Below the pieces are notes generated by a model that did not search any database, was not told the origin of the DNA, and worked only from the letters and a program-made list of their open reading frames with translations. DNA of 62,386 bases from Streptomyces rochei (GTDB taxonomy: Bacteria > Actinomycetota > Actinomycetes > Streptomycetales > Streptomycetaceae): NCBI GenBank assembly GCA_002155895.1, contig MUMD01000164.1:1-62386 (forward strand), written 5' to 3'. Position numbers and translations under genes: made by a program. Positions within the stretch are counted from its first letter, which is position 1. Every line of letters starts with the position of its first letter. Shown here in pieces: positions 59,201-62,386 of the stretch.

Positions 59201-60430
59201 GGAGTTGACCAGCTTGCCCAGGCGCAGGCCGTTGCGGTGGACGACCTCCAGCTCCTCCCTCACGTGGGCGTCTGCCCCCGAGAGTCGGGACCGCAGCTCG
59301 TCCACCGGTCCCATGATCAGCGTGAGAGGAGTGCGGAACTCGTGGCTGATGTTGGAGAAGAAGGTCGTTTTGGCCCGGTCCAGCTCCGCCAGCTCCTCTG
59401 CCCGCCGCTGCTGGGCCTCGTAGCTGCGGGCGCTCGCGATCCCCGCCGCGAGGTGCCCCGCGACCAGCTCGACGAACCCGCGGTAGCCGTCGTCCAGGGC
59501 ACGGTACCGGTTCAGCCCGGCCACCAGGAACCCGTAGGGCGAGCCGCCCTGCTGGAGGAGCGGCAGTACCAGCGCGTGCGAGGGCGGCCGGGGCCAGTCG
59601 CCGGCCGGCAACCCCGCGAAGGGAGCGTCTTCGAGTGGAACCAGCACCGACTCACCGTGCGTCAGGGCCGTCACGGGCCACACGCCAGAGGCGTCGCCCG
59701 GCAGAGTCACGGGAGCGGCAGGATGCCCCTCGACGAGGCCCGTCGAGTCCGCGAGGCGCGCGGAGCCGTCGTCAGCCAGGAGATACGTCAGTGTGAACGG
59801 CAGGTCGCGCCTGTTGGCGTTCAGTTGCTGGTTGGCGAAGGCGAGCCATTCCTCTTCGGTTCGGACCACGCTCGGGTCGGAGCCGAGGTCGCGCAGCGTC
59901 GCCATGCGCCGCTCGCCGATGACTCGCTCGGTGTCCTCGCTGACGACACAGAGCATGCCGACGACGGCACCCCGGTCGTCACGCAGGGGACTGTAGGAGA
60001 AGGTGTGGTAGCTCTCCTCCGTGTACCCGGACCGCTCCAGGAAGAGCAGCAGACCCTCGTCCCAGGTCGCCTTACCCGTACTCATGACGGTGTCGATACG
60101 CGGGCCGATGTCGTCCCAGATCTCCGCCCACACCTCGCGCGCCGGCCGTCCCAGGGCCCACGGATACTTGGCACCCAGCGTGTCGCGCCGGTATGCGGCG
60201 TTGCAGAAGAACGTCAGGTCGGGGCCCCATGCCATCCACATGGAAAACCGGGAGGACAGCAGGATGCTGACCGCGGTCCGCAGGCTCTGCGGCCACTGCT
60301 CCGGCAGGCCGAGCGGAGTCGCCGACCAGTCCACCCTGGCGAGGTCCGAGCCGATCTCCTCGTCGGCAGTGAAAACGCTTGCCCCGGTCGCAGCCGCGAC
60401 CTCGCAGCCAGCGTCTTGCGAACGCTCCAC
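56273..60430 (-). CDS. PAS-HisKA-HATPase-REC-PAS-SpoIIE-RsbW hybrid signalling protein
   Basis: A 1385-aa soluble protein. PAS lies at about 45-170, a GAF-like region at 195-340, HisKA 'SNISHEFRTPL' with His363, and HATPase with 'NLLSNALKF', 'VADTGIGVP', 'GIGLALV' (475-575). The receiver has Asp686 in 'ISDVMMP' and 'LVKPF'. PAS2 is at about 768-880, GAF2 at about 890-1020, SpoIIE with 'GGDWYD' (1062-1067) and 'YTDGLVE', and RsbW HATPase with 'GEACANAIEHGH' (1302-1313) and 'ADTGRWR'. I chose the GTG at 60430 because AAAGGG lies 7 nt upstream. It combines a two-component phosphorelay with a complete partner-switch enzyme set. Confidence 0.93.
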   Translation of the reverse strand: MERSQDAGCEVAAATGASVFTADEEIGSDLARVDWSATPLGLPEQWPQSLRTAVSILLSSRFSMWMAWGPDLTFFCNAAYRRDTLGAKYPWALGRPAREVWAEIWDDIGPRIDTVMSTGKATWDEGLLLFLERSGYTEESYHTFSYSPLRDDRGAVVGMLCVVSEDTERVIGERRMATLRDLGSDPSVVRTEEEWLAFANQQLNANRRDLPFTLTYLLADDGSARLADSTGLVEGHPAAPVTLPGDASGVWPVTALTHGESVLVPLEDAPFAGLPAGDWPRPPSHALVLPLLQQGGSPYGFLVAGLNRYRALDDGYRGFVELVAGHLAAGIASARSYEAQQRRAEELAELDRAKTTFFSNISHEFRTPLTLIMGPVDELRSRLSGADAHVREELEVVHRNGLRLGKLVNSLLDFSRIEAGRMQARYEPTDLSLVTADLASVFRSAIDKAGLDFRIDHSELPEPVYIDRGMWEKVILNLLSNALKFTFDGSIHVSVRAVDKHAVVTVADTGIGVPAAEMPRLFERFHRIENARSRSNEGSGIGLALVKELVGLHGGTITADSTEGEGTRFTVTLPFGSAHLPPESLAPAENGRGASTADPYLQEALRWLPDEDASDARTAVTAADASGYAASPSVPARILVADDNADMREYLTRLLKGSGYQVRTVDDGLSALRTVRADTPDLVISDVMMPGLDGLGLVAALRTDPQTASVPVLLLSARAGQEASIEGLQAGADDYLVKPFAAAELLARVRANVELARLRSHQARWRKALVDSLQEAFFVCDEEGAVIEINAAFTDILGYTPDGLPYQPVHPWWPDADTDPEAHREVDEAFAQLLNNPKGFYTIPVTHRDGHRLWVTATFNQAQDPDTGRKVTVGTFRDVTAEHYAVQRESAQAALSMRLTQATSSPEALAGSLAVLKELWRAECVLAAVATAGQDIAVTATDAGLRWQDLSPERRERLSAWLDGPLLTPAEDPSGAGITVSHPKGTMVLWIDLGDHRPFTGEDQLLLSLLAGQLAQGLARAHQIDQQRETAIALQRSILGPADLPDGFAVRYEPATPPLEVGGDWYDTVRLPDGRIGIVVGDCVGRGLEAATVMGQLRSACRALLLQDSGPAQTLMALDHFAAGITGAMCTTVFCGVLDPETGNLTYSSAGHPPGILTLPDGTTVLLNDGRSVPLAVRPGRERPESTCTVPARATLLLYTDGLVERRRRPLTAGIDQAGEAVQAGRDVAVDDLATHVMSQLAPSGGFDDDVALLLYRHPAPLEVAFPAESSQLAPVRKALRSWLTQCELPPHTVQNVLVAAGEACANAIEHGHRDAPGDTVRLRAEALVDDLHLTVADTGRWRTPHPGENSHRGRGVALMRALMHQVTITSGTAGTTVDMHTRIA

Positions 60431-60630
60431 CGCACACCCTTTCGTCACGTCATCGGACGGTCGCGTCGGCGGGCGAGTGCACCGCCGCTCCACCGTCCTT
60501 GCCGCGGACCAGCGGAAGAGCCAGGGGGCGTGCCCACGAGTCGCGACGGCTTCGTAGGATAGGCCAGCTGAGGGGGTACATGCTGCCTGGACGGTCGTGA
60601 CCGGGCCGGGTACGACGAGCAGGGGAGACC

Positions 60631-61947
60631 ATGACGGCGAGCTCCGTGCAGGCCGGGCTGACAGCGCCGGCCGCCGAGGAGGCGCGGCTGGCCGCCGTCC
60701 GCCGCTACCACATACTGGACACACCGCCTGACGGCGCCTTCGACCGGATCGCCTCGCTGGCTGCCCGCCTGTTCGACGCGCCCATGGCCACCGTCGCGAT
60801 CGTCGACACCGACCGGGTCTGGTTCAAAGCCGCTCACGGCCTCGACGGAATCTCCGAGACCGACCGGGAGCCGGGGCTGTGCGCCTCCGCCATCCTGCAC
60901 GGCGAACCCTACGTGGTGACCGACGCCGACTCGGACGCCCGCGCGTTCGCGAACCCGCTCGTGCGCAGCGATCTCGGCGTCCGCTTCTACGCCGCCGCAC
61001 CGATCACCACGGCCGACGGTCAGCGCCTGGGCACGGTGAACGTTCTGGACACCCGGCCCCGTCAGCCCACCGACGACCAGCTCGAGGCCCTGAAGGACCT
61101 GGCCGCGCTGGTCATGGACGAACTCGAACTGCGACTGTCGGCCATCCGCACGGTCGCGGCCGAGCGCGAACGGCGCGCCGAGGCGGAGCGTCTGGCACGT
61201 GCCCTGCAGCGGACGCTCCTGCCGCCCGCACTGCCCGACGTTCCAGGACTTCAGGTGGCGGCCGCCTATCACACGGCCTCCGCCGACGAGGTGGGCGGGG
61301 ACTTCTACGACCTCTTCCCCCTGGACGACGGCCGGTGGGCGTTCTTCCTGGGCGACGTGTGCGGCAAGGGCGCCGACGCCGCCGCGCTCACGTCTTTGAC
61401 GCGCTACACCTTGCGTGCCGCCGCCATCTACGACCCGGATCCCTGCGCGGCGCTGGCCAATCTGGACGCTGTCCTCAAGGGGGAGTACCAGGGCAGCGAC
61501 CCCCGCTACTGCACCGCGGTGTTCGGCGTCCTGCAGCCCATGCCCGACGGCTCCCACTCCGTCACGCTCGCCGGCGGCGGGCATCCGTCCGCTCTCGCCC
61601 TGCGCGCGGACGGGTCTGTGCAGGCGATCTCCACGGCGGGTGGTCAGCTCATTGGCATGCTGCCCAGTCCGCAGTTCGTCCAGACCACCGCACGGCTCTT
61701 CCCGGGTGAATGCCTCTTGCTGTACACGGACGGTCTGACCGAAGCACGCACGTCCGACGGCAGAATGCTCGACGAGGACGGTCTGACCCGGCATCTGGCC
61801 GCAACGGCCCCACGCACGGCGGACCAACTGCTGCAGTCGGTCGAGGCGCTGTTGGCGTGTTTGGGCGAGGGCGTCACCGACGATACCGCTCTCCTCGCGC
61901 TGTCCGTACCCGCACCATTCGCATCCCGCATCCAGGAGAACCGGTGA
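60631..61947 (+). CDS. GAF-SpoIIE serine phosphatase
   Basis: A 438-aa protein. GAF domain at about 25-170 ('YHILDTPPDGAFDRIASLAARLFDAPMATVAIVD') and SpoIIE PP2C at about 185-430, with 'GGDFYD' (222-227), 'LGDVCGKG', 'AGGGHPS' and 'YTDGLTEAR'. CAGGGGAG precedes the ATG. It overlaps the STAS gene (GTGA), so the phosphatase and its likely substrate are co-translated. It is divergent from the hybrid protein gene with 200 bp between starts. Confidence 0.93.
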   Translation: MTASSVQAGLTAPAAEEARLAAVRRYHILDTPPDGAFDRIASLAARLFDAPMATVAIVDTDRVWFKAAHGLDGISETDREPGLCASAILHGEPYVVTDADSDARAFANPLVRSDLGVRFYAAAPITTADGQRLGTVNVLDTRPRQPTDDQLEALKDLAALVMDELELRLSAIRTVAAERERRAEAERLARALQRTLLPPALPDVPGLQVAAAYHTASADEVGGDFYDLFPLDDGRWAFFLGDVCGKGADAAALTSLTRYTLRAAAIYDPDPCAALANLDAVLKGEYQGSDPRYCTAVFGVLQPMPDGSHSVTLAGGGHPSALALRADGSVQAISTAGGQLIGMLPSPQFVQTTARLFPGECLLLYTDGLTEARTSDGRMLDEDGLTRHLAATAPRTADQLLQSVEALLACLGEGVTDDTALLALSVPAPFASRIQENR

Positions 61948-62303
61948 ACGACCCAGAGCACCTGTTGACCGTCACACCGCACGCGACCCCGTCGGGTCCC
62001 TTCGTCCTGAAGGTGTCGGGCGAGATGGACCACCACACCTCCCAACTGCTGAGCGAGGCGGTCAAGGACGCTCCCTTCGGCGACGAGGGGGTGGTGATCG
62101 ACCTCTCCGGCCTGACCTACTGCGACTCGACGGGCATCACCGTGCTCATCGGCGCCTACCAGAGGGCGCAGGCGACCGGTTCGCCGCTCAGCCTGGCCGG
62201 TGTCCGCCCGGACCAGATGCGTGTCTTCTCCGTCGTGGGCCTCGACCAGGTCTTCACGTTCCACCCCGACACCGAGGCGGCCATCGCGTCCTTGGGACGG
62301 TGA
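61944..62303 (+). CDS. STAS-domain anti-sigma factor antagonist
   Basis: A 119-aa STAS protein. 'SGEMDHHTSQLLSEAV' and 'VVIDLSGLTYCDSTGITVLIGAYQ' contain the phospho-acceptor Ser in 'DSTG'. A GTG start overlaps the phosphatase stop, with AGGAG upstream. Longer than the STAS at 55977 by an N-terminal extension of about 15 residues. The last 83 bp of the window follow without a gene. Confidence 0.92.
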   Translation: MNDPEHLLTVTPHATPSGPFVLKVSGEMDHHTSQLLSEAVKDAPFGDEGVVIDLSGLTYCDSTGITVLIGAYQRAQATGSPLSLAGVRPDQMRVFSVVGLDQVFTFHPDTEAAIASLGR

Positions 62304-62386
62304 CTGCGGAACGCACTGGGGACCTTGCGCGAGGCTCGCGTGCGCGGCCCTGCCGCTGCGGTCGCAGGTCAGGTGAGGGCGATCCG

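Noticed and set aside
1-62386. Mobile elements, CRISPR arrays, rRNA
   Set aside because: No transposase, integrase, regularly spaced repeats or rRNA signature seen.

Overview
The window is very GC-rich actinobacterial DNA, almost certainly from a Streptomyces chromosome. The evidence is the strong codon-position GC bias, GTG starts with ATGA/GTGA stop-start overlaps, genes whose start lies about 7 nt after a TANNNT -10 box (leaderless transcripts), many SpoIIE/STAS/GAF signalling proteins, and families typical of the genus (MmyB-type XRE regulators, mycothiol-dependent isomerase-like proteins, GAF-ANTAR). No rRNA, tRNA, CRISPR array, transposase or integrase was found, so it reads as chromosome with accessory transport and signalling modules.

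Layout. 0-5 kb: the 3' end of a gas-vesicle GvpF/L gene, a divergent TetR/MFS pair, a VOC protein, a membrane SpoIIE phosphatase and an SDR. 5-12 kb: a voltage-gated-type K+ channel, a small zinc-ribbon protein, a DHFR-like reductase, a PAS-GAF-SpoIIE phosphatase, a GAF-ANTAR regulator and a divergent NmrA/LysR pair. 12-18.5 kb: an FtsX-type ABC transporter, then a translationally coupled MFS exporter and FAD monooxygenase. 18.5-23.6 kb (minus): sugar porter, zwf, FUSC protein and a membrane protein. 24-29 kb: a NarL-type two-component system whose upstream DNA shares a composite palindromic motif with the FtsX transporter promoter, a DM13 protein, and a second, OmpR-type, two-component system. 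29-35.5 kb: an XRE/MazF-like overlapping pair divergent from an SDR, small proteins, a mycothiol-isomerase-like protein, and a TetR divergent from two SDRs. 35.8-37.4 kb: a glycosyltransferase-2 gene interrupted by an in-frame TGA, preceded by an overlapping 53-codon membrane gene. 38-45 kb: a DHFR-like protein, a MerR regulator and a four-gene operon (ABC ATPase, permease, response regulator, histidine kinase).

45.5-55.6 kb is the most distinctive part. It opens with a divergent pair: a tendamistat-family alpha-amylase inhibitor on the minus strand and a metallophore importer (binding lipoprotein, two FecCD permeases, ATPase) on the plus strand. The importer continues into a heterodimeric CydDC/YbtPQ-like ABC pair. 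A Fur-family box of Zur type sits at the importer promoter, suggesting zinc rather than iron control. The module ends with an apparent deletion fusion of a DUF2975 gene to its usual YozG-like HTH partner, overlapping an FAD oxidoreductase.

56-62.3 kb is a partner-switching locus. A 1385-aa protein carries PAS, histidine kinase, receiver, PAS, SpoIIE phosphatase and RsbW-type kinase domains in one chain, overlapping a STAS gene. Divergent from it is a second overlapping GAF-SpoIIE/STAS pair. With the two SpoIIE proteins at 3-9 kb, the window has four PP2C-type phosphatases, which points to dense sigma-factor partner switching.
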